Part shown: piece after piece, positions 1 through 7,006 of the stretch
How the letters are laid out: the number at the start of each line of letters is the position of its first letter
Position numbering within the stretch: position 1 is the stretch's first letter
NCBI GenBank assembly: GCA_007129085.1
Contig: SKWF01000131.1
Coordinates: 1 to 11,953, forward strand
Origin: Balneolaceae bacterium
Lineage (GTDB): Bacteria; Bacteroidota; Rhodothermia; Balneolales; Balneolaceae
Direction of reading: 5' to 3'
Length of the DNA stretch: 11,953 nucleotides
The notes under the pieces: model-generated
Told to the model about the DNA's origin: nothing
The model's input: the letters and a program-made list of their open reading frames with translations, nothing else
Databases searched by the model: none
Made by a program: the position numbers and the translations under genes

Positions 1-311
1 AAATCTCCACGATAGGTTTCCCCACCTGAAGTGACCGTTACATTCTCAGGGTCAACCGATTCCACTTCACCAAAAACAACCTCAATACCTCCAAGTTGAA
101 TCTTAGTGAGGTCATCCTGAATCTGCTCCGATTCTCTTTCACCTACCATCATTCGGGTAAGGGAAGGGGCAAAAAGACTCTTCTTCTCCTTTTCGAATAC
201 CAAAATTTTTGCAAGATCTATTCCATCTTCATTGCCAATTTTTTTGCTGAGTTCACGGGCTGTCCTGATTCCTCCAATGCCGCCTCCCAGTACTAATATT
301 TGCTTATCCAT
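1..311 (-). CDS. NAD(P)/FAD-dependent oxidoreductase, SQR-like (5' part, runs off left edge)
   Basis: Only the first 103 codons are present. The protein opens with a short beta strand and a dinucleotide-binding loop, ILVLGGGIGGIRTARELS (residues 5-22), the FAD-binding Rossmann motif of the two-dinucleotide-binding flavoprotein family. The following FAPSLTRMMVGERE (about residues 49-62) and a segment ending in EVESVDPENV match the pattern of sulfide:quinone reductases and type II NADH dehydrogenases, with a closer feel to SQR. Such enzymes sit at the inner face of the membrane and pass electrons to quinone. The redox cysteines that would prove SQR lie beyond the window, so the substrate is open. 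The ATG at 311 has a GGAG at 319-322, 7 bases upstream, the only clear Shine-Dalgarno in the window. The gene is divergent from the TonB-dependent receptor. Confidence 0.85.
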   Translation of the reverse strand, partial: MDKQILVLGGGIGGIRTARELSKKIGNEDGIDLAKILVFEKEKKSLFAPSLTRMMVGERESEQIQDDLTKIQLGGIEVVFGEVESVDPENVTVTSGGETYRGD

Positions 312-451
312 TTTCTTTCTCCACTAAAATTGATTGTTGATCCGGGCCCCCATCTGCTCACCCAATTTCACGTCTAACGGTTAAGTGTTGTGTGCAGATC
401 TTCGCCCTTTGTTTGTTTCCTTCACCTACATGATAAGCAGCAAACCCCTTT

Positions 452-473
452 CATTCAATAGATCTATTGAATG
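452..473. promoter_or_regulatory. Perfect 22-bp palindrome, candidate operator
   Basis: The half-site CATTCAATAGA is followed directly by its exact reverse complement, with no spacer and no mismatch; symmetry stops at the flanking T/T pair. It lies 141 bases upstream of the oxidoreductase start, in its probable 5' region. A perfect AT-rich dyad of this size suits a homodimeric regulator (TetR- or MarR-like, for example). It is not followed by a U-run on either strand, so it is not an intrinsic terminator. No regulator gene is nearby to name. Confidence 0.45.
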
Positions 474-553
474 TTTGTTAGATAATTTATACAGTCTTTA
501 TCTATATGATTTTATTGAGCTTAATGAATTTTTGAACAGGCTATAATCAACAC

Positions 554-577
554 GTTTTGTAACAATTGTTACAAAAC
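554..577. promoter_or_regulatory. Perfect 24-bp palindrome, CRP/FNR-like site
   Basis: The half-site GTTTTGTAACAA meets its exact reverse complement. Its core, TGTAAC-AATT-GTTACA, has the architecture of sites bound by CRP/FNR-superfamily dimers: two inverted half-sites about 4-6 bases apart. It lies between the divergent oxidoreductase and TonB-dependent receptor and could serve either. The geometry and perfect symmetry are visible in the sequence; assignment to the CRP/FNR family is inference. Confidence 0.45.
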
Positions 578-739
578 AGCAAATCGTATTTGAGAGTAAA
601 AGAGCTTCTAATCCGGCAAAACGTTCAACAACACCACATTTCTCTTGATCTAACTTATGCTACCTTTTGAAAAACACCACCAAACTACTACACCATTTAT
701 GTGCAACCGTAGTATAAATATATCGTACTGATCACAGAC

Positions 740-752
740 ACCCCGCAGGGGT
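740..752. repeat. Short GC-rich hairpin (5-bp stem, 3-base loop)
   Basis: ACCCC and GGGGT flank the loop GCA. It is the only GC-rich patch in an AT-rich leader, 139 bases upstream of the receptor start. It could be an mRNA hairpin or half of a regulator site. There is no U-run behind it, so it is not a terminator. Confidence 0.3.
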
Positions 753-765
753 ACAATACTTATTG

Positions 766-782
766 AAATCACTCTGTGATTT
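766..782. promoter_or_regulatory. Inverted repeat AAATCAC-TCT-GTGATTT
   Basis: Perfect 7-bp arms around a 3-base spacer, just downstream of the GC-rich hairpin and 109 bases upstream of the receptor start. It could be an operator for the TonB-dependent receptor operon. No regulator family can be named from the sequence. Confidence 0.3.
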
Positions 783-820
783 ATATCTGCCTTTGGAATC
801 TTTCTACTCGTTTTAAATGT

Positions 821-841
821 TACGTTGAAAATTTTTACGTA
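821..841. promoter_or_regulatory. Imperfect dyad TACGT...ACGTA before the receptor gene
   Basis: The outer arms TACGT and ACGTA are perfect, and the inner AAA and TTT also pair; two positions per arm do not match. It sits about 50 bases upstream of the receptor's TTG start, where a repressor or the start of the transcript could be. Evidence is symmetry and position only. Confidence 0.25.
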
Positions 842-890
842 CCATTCGTGAAGTTCAATTGTTGAAATACTCAAAAACTTAACTGCACCG

Positions 891-3158
891 TTGACGAAAC
901 ATTTACTACTATTCATCTTTATTTCGGCTCTAACTTTATCCACCGCTCTCGCACAAAACACGGGCTCCATCAACGGTTATATTACAGATTCCCGAAGCGG
1001 TGAGACATTGATATCCGCAAATGTGGCTATCTTGGAACTGAATCGGGGAACCTCCACCAACACAAGTGGATACTACTCCATCACCAATCTCCCGACCGGT
1101 ACATACACTATTGTGGCATCATATATCGGATACCGGCAATTTGAGCAGGAGGTGGAACTTGAAGCGGGAGAAACCGTCAGGCTAAACATCGATATGATAC
1201 CCGATGGCCTGGAGCTGGAAACTGTAGTAGTGGAATCTGAGGCGGAACGAGAGGAGCAGCGCAATATAGGTCGGGCTCAAATTTCTACGGAGTTAATAAA
1301 GGATCTCCCCTCTGTGGTAGAACCGGATGTCTTTCGATCAATCCAGCTGTTGCCGGGCGTAGCGGCGGCTTCTGACTTTTCAAGCGGACTATATATCAGA
1401 GGTGGCGGGCCGGATCAAACCTTAATCCTGCTCGATGAAACCACCGTCTACAATCCATCCCACTTTTTTGGCTTTTTCTCCACCTTTAACCCAGATGCCG
1501 TAAAAGATGTGCGCCTCTATAAAGGTGGATATCCGGCAGAATATGGTGGCCGGCTCGGATCGGTTTTAACCGTGTTCAATAAAGATGGAAATCGAAACGA
1601 ATTCCAAGGGTCTGTCAGCTTGGGACTGCTGGCATCAAGAGCATCCATTGAAGGTCCCTACAGCCGGGGCTCCTACTTTTTAGCCGTGCGAAGATCTACA
1701 CTTGAACCGCTTCTGGCCGGTCTTCGTCGCACTACCGACAACATCCCAGACAAATTCTATTTTTACGATATCAACGGTAAAATCAATTTCGACGCCACCG
1801 GGAACGACCGACTCTCACTCGCATTTTATTCCGGAAACGATAATGTTGAGGTTCCCATCCAGGATGACGCCTCCATCGGGCTTAACTATGGAAATCAAAC
1901 CGTAAGCGGAAAATGGCGGCGAATATTTTCAGATCGCGTATTTGGATCATTTACCGCCACCGGTTCCCGCTATTTCAGCGAACCGGAATTTGAGATAGCC
2001 GGAACTCCGTTTGAGCAAAACAACGAAATTTATGACTTCTCCCTAAAAGGAGATTTTGAGTATCTGCCAAACGACAAGCACACCATCTCAACAGGTTTTT
2101 GGACCGGTAATTTAATGCTGCGCTATAGCGATAGCTTCGACGGCAGAGAAACATTTAACAGCAGAATTGAAACGCAGTATCTCTCCCTCTATGCACAAGA
2201 TCGCTGGAGGCCTACCGACCAATGGATTTTTGAAGGCGGTCTTCGAATGAACGCCTTTTCCGAGGGCAGTTATCTTCGGCTTGATCCCCGACTCTCCGTA
2301 GAATACCGCCCAACATCACGATTTCGGCTTCAGGGTGCATACGGTCGCTACCACCAGTTTTTAACGCTCATCACCAACGAGGCTTTCTCCGGGTTTGATA
2401 TTTGGCTCACAACCGATGAGGGTGTCCCCCCGGCCTATGGCGACCAATTTGTATTGGGTGCAAAAACTATCCCATTCGATGGCTACGGTTTCGACGCCGA
2501 GATTTATTACCGAACCATGCGAGATCTTTTTGAGCTCGATCCCTTTGTAAGTGACGCCTCCGGCCTCGATTACCAAGAGCTTTTTCGGTTCGGTGAAGGA
2601 TACGCCTACGGCTTTGAGCTGTTTCTTGAAAAACAGACCGGAAGACTCGGTGGTTTCATCGGGTACACCTTCGGAATTACACGACGTCAATTCCCCGGCT
2701 TTAATGTAGATCTCTCTAACCCCGAAGCAGGCGGACGTTATTACCCTCCAAAGTACGATCGCACACACGATTTAAACCTCGTACTCAACTACAAAATTAA
2801 CGATAGGTGGAGCGCTAATTCCGTATTCAGTTTTGCCACCGGCCAGGCCTATACCGAACCACAAGGGCGAACCCAATTCGCCAATGTACCGTGGGGAGTT
2901 AACACTCGAAACACCTTTACCGTGGGTAACATTAATAATTCAAGGCTTCCCTCCTATCATCGGCTTGATTTCGCCTTCGCAAGAGAGGGTACATTTTTTA
3001 ATTGGGGAGAAGCCGAATGGCAATTCCAGCTGATCAACGCCTACTCACGTCGCAATATCTGGTTCTACAACTACGATTTTGACGAAAACCCGGTACAGCG
3101 AGATGAAGTTGCACTCTTACCCATCCTGCCATCCATATCATACACTGTAAACTTTTAA
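891..3158 (+). CDS. TonB-dependent outer-membrane receptor with carboxypeptidase-regulatory-like domain
   Basis: A 755-residue outer-membrane import channel energised by TonB/ExbBD. A signal peptide (residues 1-21, cut after ALA) is followed by a CarboxypepD_reg-like beta-sandwich (about 26-103, with the family's DSRSGETL and GTYTIVASYIGY patterns), a TonB-box-like stretch LETVVVE (109-115), the plug domain (about 130-228, with YIRGGGPDQTLILLD and KGGYPAEYGGRLGS) and a beta-barrel ending in an aromatic residue (YTVNF). The start is TTG at 891. No ATG or GTG start lies between the upstream stop at 849 and the signal peptide, and a later start would delete the peptide. The frame is complete, and 3 bases separate it from the DUF4249 lipoprotein, its usual partner in Bacteroidota. 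The substrate cannot be read from the sequence; it is not a classical SusC, since no SusD follows. Confidence 0.95.
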   Translation: MTKHLLLFIFISALTLSTALAQNTGSINGYITDSRSGETLISANVAILELNRGTSTNTSGYYSITNLPTGTYTIVASYIGYRQFEQEVELEAGETVRLNIDMIPDGLELETVVVESEAEREEQRNIGRAQISTELIKDLPSVVEPDVFRSIQLLPGVAAASDFSSGLYIRGGGPDQTLILLDETTVYNPSHFFGFFSTFNPDAVKDVRLYKGGYPAEYGGRLGSVLTVFNKDGNRNEFQGSVSLGLLASRASIEGPYSRGSYFLAVRRSTLEPLLAGLRRTTDNIPDKFYFYDINGKINFDATGNDRLSLAFYSGNDNVEVPIQDDASIGLNYGNQTVSGKWRRIFSDRVFGSFTATGSRYFSEPEFEIAGTPFEQNNEIYDFSLKGDFEYLPNDKHTISTGFWTGNLMLRYSDSFDGRETFNSRIETQYLSLYAQDRWRPTDQWIFEGGLRMNAFSEGSYLRLDPRLSVEYRPTSRFRLQGAYGRYHQFLTLITNEAFSGFDIWLTTDEGVPPAYGDQFVLGAKTIPFDGYGFDAEIYYRTMRDLFELDPFVSDASGLDYQELFRFGEGYAYGFELFLEKQTGRLGGFIGYTFGITRRQFPGFNVDLSNPEAGGRYYPPKYDRTHDLNLVLNYKINDRWSANSVFSFATGQAYTEPQGRTQFANVPWGVNTRNTFTVGNINNSRLPSYHRLDFAFAREGTFFNWGEAEWQFQLINAYSRRNIWFYNYDFDENPVQRDEVALLPILPSISYTVNF

Positions 3159-3161
3159 GCC

Positions 3162-4073
3162 ATGAAATACCCCGTTTTTATACTATTTATTTTCGGTTTG
3201 ATTGTCGCCGGATGTGATCCAAACAGCCAAGATGAATATGAAGAGTATGTTGTTCTGGAGTCGTACATTGTTGCCGACCGTTCTCTGCCGGTTGTAAGAC
3301 TAAGCAGAACCCTGCCTATTGATGAGGAGTACTCATTCCAAAATGCTGCATTAAGTGGAGCCAATGTACTGGTAACCCTGCTTGATGAGAATGGAGATGA
3401 CGCAGTTAGCTTTAATTACATGCAGCGATCTCAAAGCTTCAACGGAATCTACGTACCGACCAATCAAGACCACCGGGTAATTCCACGGCGCACCTACAGA
3501 ATAGATATAGATTTCAACAATCGGGATGATGAGTTGACCGCTCACACTACTGTCCCCGATCAAATATCAATTATAAACGAAATTCCTGAAAGAATAGAGT
3601 ATCGCGGTGATCAACAGCTGGAAATCGTGCTCTCTCCCACCGAAAGAACCGAAGCTCAAAATCGGTACGTATTTAATGCCATTAAGGAGAATCCGCGCGA
3701 AGATTTACTAACGCCATTTTATCTCGCATCTGTTGCTGATGGAGATTCTGACCCCGAAGATTTTGCCAACAACTCATCCGGGTTAATTAATGAAGGGAAT
3801 TTTGACATCGACGATGAGGGAACGACCACCCTGCTATTTCCGTGGATCGGTGTCGCTTTTTTTGAGGAAAACTTGATCGTAATAAATTCTGTGGACAGCG
3901 AAATGGGTGAATTCCTGCGCTCACAAAATGTGCAGCTTGGTGGCTCAACCCTGCCGCCGGGTGAAATTCCAAATGTCCGCTATAACGTTGAGGGCGGCAT
4001 CGGCATATTTGGCAGCATCGCTTCCGACACCGTATCCACCTTTTTTAGCCGACCCGGGATTGAACAGGAGTAA
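3162..4073 (+). CDS. DUF4249 lipoprotein, partner of the TonB-dependent receptor
   Basis: A 303-residue lipoprotein. The first 18 residues form a lipoprotein signal ending in the lipobox IVAGC, with lipidation at Cys18. The acidic residues soon after it (DPNSQDEYEE) resemble the export signal that sends Bacteroidota lipoproteins to the cell surface, which is inference here. The mature start, VVLESYIVADRSLPVVRLSRTLP, fits DUF4249 proteins, which typically begin with an expected 'outer-membrane, receptor-associated' beta-rich domain. DUF4249 genes recur next to TonB-dependent receptors of this subtype. By analogy with SusD it may be a lid or accessory subunit, but I know of no shown function. 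It starts 3 bases after the receptor stop, so the two are almost certainly co-translated. Confidence 0.85.
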   Translation: MKYPVFILFIFGLIVAGCDPNSQDEYEEYVVLESYIVADRSLPVVRLSRTLPIDEEYSFQNAALSGANVLVTLLDENGDDAVSFNYMQRSQSFNGIYVPTNQDHRVIPRRTYRIDIDFNNRDDELTAHTTVPDQISIINEIPERIEYRGDQQLEIVLSPTERTEAQNRYVFNAIKENPREDLLTPFYLASVADGDSDPEDFANNSSGLINEGNFDIDDEGTTTLLFPWIGVAFFEENLIVINSVDSEMGEFLRSQNVQLGGSTLPPGEIPNVRYNVEGGIGIFGSIASDTVSTFFSRPGIEQE

Positions 4074-4136
4074 AAATCGCTCTGATGATTTCATCACTTA
4101 ACATTTTCTCCTAACCGTTTTTTTCGAGATATTTAA

Positions 4137-4198
4137 TTGATATGATCGATTACCCGGCAACGAGTTTTTTTTGAGAAATTTGTCCCATCGATCATCAA
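4137..4198. repeat. Long-range imperfect inverted repeat upstream of rpiB
   Basis: GATCGAT (4144-4150) pairs with ATCGATC (4187-4193), and beyond a 2-base AT bulge TTGAT (4137-4141) pairs with ATCAA (4194-4198). This gives about 12 paired positions around a 36-base loop, 38 bases before the rpiB start. It may be a structured leader or a split operator. An A-run, not a T-run, follows on the plus strand, so it is not a plus-strand intrinsic terminator. A much weaker hairpin at 4083-4096 (TGATGA-TT-TCATCA) follows the DUF4249 stop and has no proper U-tract. Confidence 0.3.
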
Positions 4199-4235
4199 AA
4201 AAACTGACGGCATAATAAACTGTTAATTCCCAATT

Positions 4236-4676
4236 ATGATAATACCGATAGCAAGTGATCACGCAGGATATGAAGCCAAAGAACTGGCGAAAGAAATTTT
4301 AGAGTTACTCGACCATATGCCGCTCGATTTTGGCACCCACTCCCCCGATTCCGTTGATTATCCGGACTATGCGGTACAGGTTGCTCAAAAGGTAAACACC
4401 GGAGAGCACGAATTGGGAATTCTTATCTGTGGTAGTGGACAGGGAATGTGTATGACCGCCAATAAGTTTCCAAATGTACGCGGCGCGCTTGTCTACTCCA
4501 CTGAATCTGCAAAACTTACACGTCAGCATAATAATGCTAATATACTCTGCCTGCCGGGGCGTGAACTCTCAAAAGATCAGCTTCACGAAATTATTAAAGA
4601 ATGGCTCTCCACCAAATTTGAAGGTGGCAGACACGAACGGCGCGTTAACAAAATTCACTCTCTAACCGACAAATAG
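4236..4676 (+). CDS. rpiB: Ribose-5-phosphate isomerase B
   Basis: A 146-residue cytosolic enzyme of the RpiB/LacAB family that interconverts ribose 5-phosphate and ribulose 5-phosphate in the non-oxidative pentose phosphate pathway. Visible signatures are SDHAG at 7-11 (substrate-binding Asp and His), DFGT at 31-34, the catalytic cysteine and phosphate loop CGSGQGM at 65-71, HNNANILCLPGR at 98-109 (ring-opening His98) and the phosphate-contacting GGRHERRV at 130-137. The length is typical of the family. The ATG at 4236 places SDHAG at the usual position near the N-terminus, and no Shine-Dalgarno precedes it. It is the first gene of a cluster with glyA (10 bases downstream) and tatC. RpiB is the isomerase that many Bacteroidota use in place of, or along with, RpiA. 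No anomaly seen. Confidence 0.95.
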   Translation: MIIPIASDHAGYEAKELAKEILELLDHMPLDFGTHSPDSVDYPDYAVQVAQKVNTGEHELGILICGSGQGMCMTANKFPNVRGALVYSTESAKLTRQHNNANILCLPGRELSKDQLHEIIKEWLSTKFEGGRHERRVNKIHSLTDK

Positions 4677-4686
4677 ATTTTAAGAC

Positions 4687-5985
4687 ATGGATGTTTTAAA
4701 AAAACAAGATCCTGAGCTGTATTCATATATCGAAAAAGAGACAACTCGCCAAAATGAAAATTTTGAGCTGATAGCGTCCGAGAATTTTGCTTCGCGCGCA
4801 ACCATCGAAGCGATGGGTACTGTTCTCACGAACAAATATGCCGAAGGATATCCCGGAAAGCGGTATTACGGCGGATGTGAATTTGTTGATGAAGTTGAAA
4901 ATCTTGCCCGCGAGCGAGCCAAAAAACTTTTCGGTGCCGATTGGGTAAACGTTCAGCCACACTCCGGAGCCTCTGCAAATGCTGCAGTTTATCTCGCTTT
5001 TATGGAGCCCGGCGATACTCTTTTAGGACTTGATCTTGCCCACGGCGGACACCTTACCCACGGCTCTCCCGTTAACTTTTCAGGAATTACCTACAAGGCA
5101 GAATTTTACGGTGTTGAAAAAGAGACCGGTCGCATAAACCTTGACAAGGTTCGGGAAAAAGCCAAAGAAGTTCAGCCCAAAATGATCTCCATCGGAGCCA
5201 GTGCATACTCCCGTGATTTCGACTATAAAGCTTTTCGCGAAATCGCCGACGAAGTGGGAGCATTCTTGTGGATGGACATGGCCCATACAGCAGGGCTTAT
5301 TGCCACCGGCGAGTTAAACAATCCCCTGCCCTATTGTGATGTTGTAACTACCACAACCCACAAAACTCTACGCGGCCCTCGCGGCGGTATGATTTTAGTT
5401 GGGAATGATGGTGAGAATAAATTAGGAGTAACAGCACGTAAATCGGGTCGGGTGAAAAACTGGAGTGAAGTTCTCGATTCCGCAGTATTTCCCGGCAGCC
5501 AGGGCGGCCCGCTAATGCATGTAATTGCCGCAAAAGCTGTAGCTTTCGGTGAAGCGCTCACACCCGAATTCAAAACGTATCAAAAACAGACCATAAAGAA
5601 TGCAGCTGTGATGGCGGATGAATTTATATCTAAAGATTACGACTTGGTAAGTGGTGGTACCGACAACCATCTTATTCTTGTTGATTTGCGAAGTAAAGGG
5701 CTGACCGGAAAGGTTGCCGAGGAAGCTCTCGACAAAGCAGGCATAACCGTGAATAAGAATATGGTTCCTTTCGATACAGAAAGTCCGTTTGTAACTTCCG
5801 GTATTCGAATTGGAGCACCGGCTCTCACCACAAGAGGATTTAAGGAAGAACAATTTAAAGAAGTAGTAGAACTTATTGATACCGTTTTGCAATCTCCTGA
5901 AAATGAGTCTGTGTTGAGCGATGTAAAGAAAAAGGTAAAAGATCTATGCATGGAATTTCCACTGTATGATTTTGTATCCGCATAA
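4687..5985 (+). CDS. glyA: Serine hydroxymethyltransferase
   Basis: A 432-residue PLP enzyme that converts serine and tetrahydrofolate to glycine and 5,10-methylene-tetrahydrofolate, the main source of one-carbon units. The N-terminal block ENFELIASENFAS and the segment TNKYAEGYPGKRYYGGCEFVDEVE are hallmark SHMT sequences. The PLP lysine is Lys226 in TTTTHKTLRGPRGG. The DMAHTAGL motif (residues 197-204) holds the Asp and His that hold the cofactor. The length is normal (most bacterial SHMTs have 410-430 residues), and the C-terminal domain is intact with GIRIGAPALTTRG. It begins 10 bases after the rpiB stop and ends 46 bases before tatC, so it probably shares their transcript. No Shine-Dalgarno is visible. 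Confidence 0.97.
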   Translation: MDVLKKQDPELYSYIEKETTRQNENFELIASENFASRATIEAMGTVLTNKYAEGYPGKRYYGGCEFVDEVENLARERAKKLFGADWVNVQPHSGASANAAVYLAFMEPGDTLLGLDLAHGGHLTHGSPVNFSGITYKAEFYGVEKETGRINLDKVREKAKEVQPKMISIGASAYSRDFDYKAFREIADEVGAFLWMDMAHTAGLIATGELNNPLPYCDVVTTTTHKTLRGPRGGMILVGNDGENKLGVTARKSGRVKNWSEVLDSAVFPGSQGGPLMHVIAAKAVAFGEALTPEFKTYQKQTIKNAAVMADEFISKDYDLVSGGTDNHLILVDLRSKGLTGKVAEEALDKAGITVNKNMVPFDTESPFVTSGIRIGAPALTTRGFKEEQFKEVVELIDTVLQSPENESVLSDVKKKVKDLCMEFPLYDFVSA

Positions 5986-6031
5986 AATAGATCCACAAGA
6001 AATATCCATCTGTACCTTGTAAACCTACTGC

Positions 6032-6907
6032 ATGAGCTCTACCGATAAGCCTGAAAACAAAGACCGCAAGATAATGGGGGCCAATCCCCCAAAGGCAAAG
6101 CCTCCCGAAAACGATCCTACGGCTGCAATGTCTTTCCTTGACCACCTGGAAGAGTTACGGTGGAGAATTATTAAAGGGATGATCGGGATGGCGGTAGGAA
6201 TGGTGATCGCTTTTATTTTTGCCGACTTTTTTATCCAGCAATTTATTCTCGGGCCGGCACGAGCTGATTTTTTCATGTACCAAATTATGCCGATTAATGC
6301 GGTAGACCTCTCGCTTATCTCCCGTCGCTTGCCCGGCCAGTTTTTCACCTATTGGGGAACACTGATAATCATCGGTGGAATCATCGGGTCGCCCATTCTT
6401 TTCTACCAGCTTTGGGCGTTTATAGAACCCGCCCTGGGCTCCGGCGAAAAGATAAAAACCGTGCTCAATGCGATGTTCATCAACTTCTTTTTTCTGCTTG
6501 GAATCGCATTCGGTTACTTTATTCTCGTGCCCTTTGCCGTTCAGTTCTTCACGCAGTTCATCATCGATTCGGTTATAAGTAACGAGTTCGATATCAACGA
6601 ATATTTTACCTCCGTGGCACTATGGACCCTCTCATGCGGAATACTTTTTCAAATTCCCGTAGTGAGCTATTTCCTATCTAAAGTCGGGTTGATTACACCC
6701 GAAGGAATGCGCACATACAGACGCCACGCTATTGTTGGAGCTCTGCTTGTTTCTGCCGTTCTTACTCCACCCGATCCGGTATCACAGCTGATGATTGCTC
6801 TGCCGCTGGTGCTATTGTACCAGTTTTCTATTCTACTGAGTAGATTTGCTCACTATCGACGCAAGAAAGAGCTTGATGCTGCGTTAGGTGAGGGAGTTGC
6901 ATCATAA
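6032..6907 (+). CDS. tatC: Sec-independent (twin-arginine) protein translocase subunit TatC
   Basis: A 291-residue inner-membrane protein, the twin-arginine signal receptor of the Tat system, which exports folded proteins. After a hydrophilic, Lys/Pro-rich N-terminal tail of about 33 residues comes the signal-binding motif SFLDHLEELRWR (34-45). Six membrane segments follow, at about 46-66, 106-128, 146-168, 192-214, 233-247 and 251-270. FYQLWAFIEPAL (124-135) and the fifth and sixth segment signature SAVLTPPDPVSQ (241-252) are typical. The tail makes the protein somewhat longer than the roughly 250-residue E. coli form. ATG at 33 would also give a working core, but ATG at 6032 is used because it follows glyA closely. 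A small hairpin (GGGGG-CCAAT-CCCCC, 6076-6090) lies in the tail's coding sequence. No tatA or tatB gene is in the window. Confidence 0.95.
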   Translation: MSSTDKPENKDRKIMGANPPKAKPPENDPTAAMSFLDHLEELRWRIIKGMIGMAVGMVIAFIFADFFIQQFILGPARADFFMYQIMPINAVDLSLISRRLPGQFFTYWGTLIIIGGIIGSPILFYQLWAFIEPALGSGEKIKTVLNAMFINFFFLLGIAFGYFILVPFAVQFFTQFIIDSVISNEFDINEYFTSVALWTLSCGILFQIPVVSYFLSKVGLITPEGMRTYRRHAIVGALLVSAVLTPPDPVSQLMIALPLVLLYQFSILLSRFAHYRRKKELDAALGEGVAS

Positions 6908-7006
6908 TCCATGAATAGAACAAAATCACTCTTTATCGCGACGGGTAAAATCACGACCTTACAAAATTGAAATTTTCTAATTTCCATAAAGAATCCTAAA
7001 GATTAC

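Larger units (their letters stand above)
312..890. other. Divergent intergenic region rich in dyad symmetry, no gene
   Basis: These 579 bases separate the minus-strand oxidoreductase from the plus-strand TonB-dependent receptor. I see no reading frame with family features; frames open here on either strand give low-complexity products. The region is AT-rich and holds two long perfect palindromes (452-473 and 554-577), two shorter perfect inverted repeats (740-752 and 766-782) and an imperfect dyad (821-841), listed separately. A weak Bacteroidota-style promoter for the receptor may be TTTG at 792-795 and TAAATGTT at 814-821, 18 bases apart (the consensus is TTTG, about 19 bases, TAnnTTTG); the match at the second element is partial. 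Both genes must be transcribed from promoters in this region. Confidence 0.6.

Noticed and set aside
96..296. A 66-residue plus-strand frame near the left edge.
   Set aside because: It is antisense to the FAD-binding domain of the oxidoreductase, which carries clear family motifs.
372..483. Integron attC-like site: GTCTAAC (372-378, fits RYYYAAC) and GTTAGAT (477-483, fits GTTRRRY) about 98 bases apart, plus GTTAAGT at 380-386.
   Set aside because: The outer boxes pair 6 of 7, but the sequences inside them do not form the L''/L' stem of an attC, there is no gene cassette or integrase, and the 22-bp palindrome occupies the space. Best read as chance matches to a loose consensus.
650..973. A 107-residue minus-strand frame upstream of and overlapping the receptor start.
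   Set aside because: It overlaps the receptor's signal peptide and has a composition without any family feature; it looks like an open frame in AT-rich leader DNA.
6911..6970. A 19-residue ORF 3 bases after tatC (MNRTKSLFIATG...).
   Set aside because: No Shine-Dalgarno, no recognisable features, and the length is well within chance; nothing supports translation.
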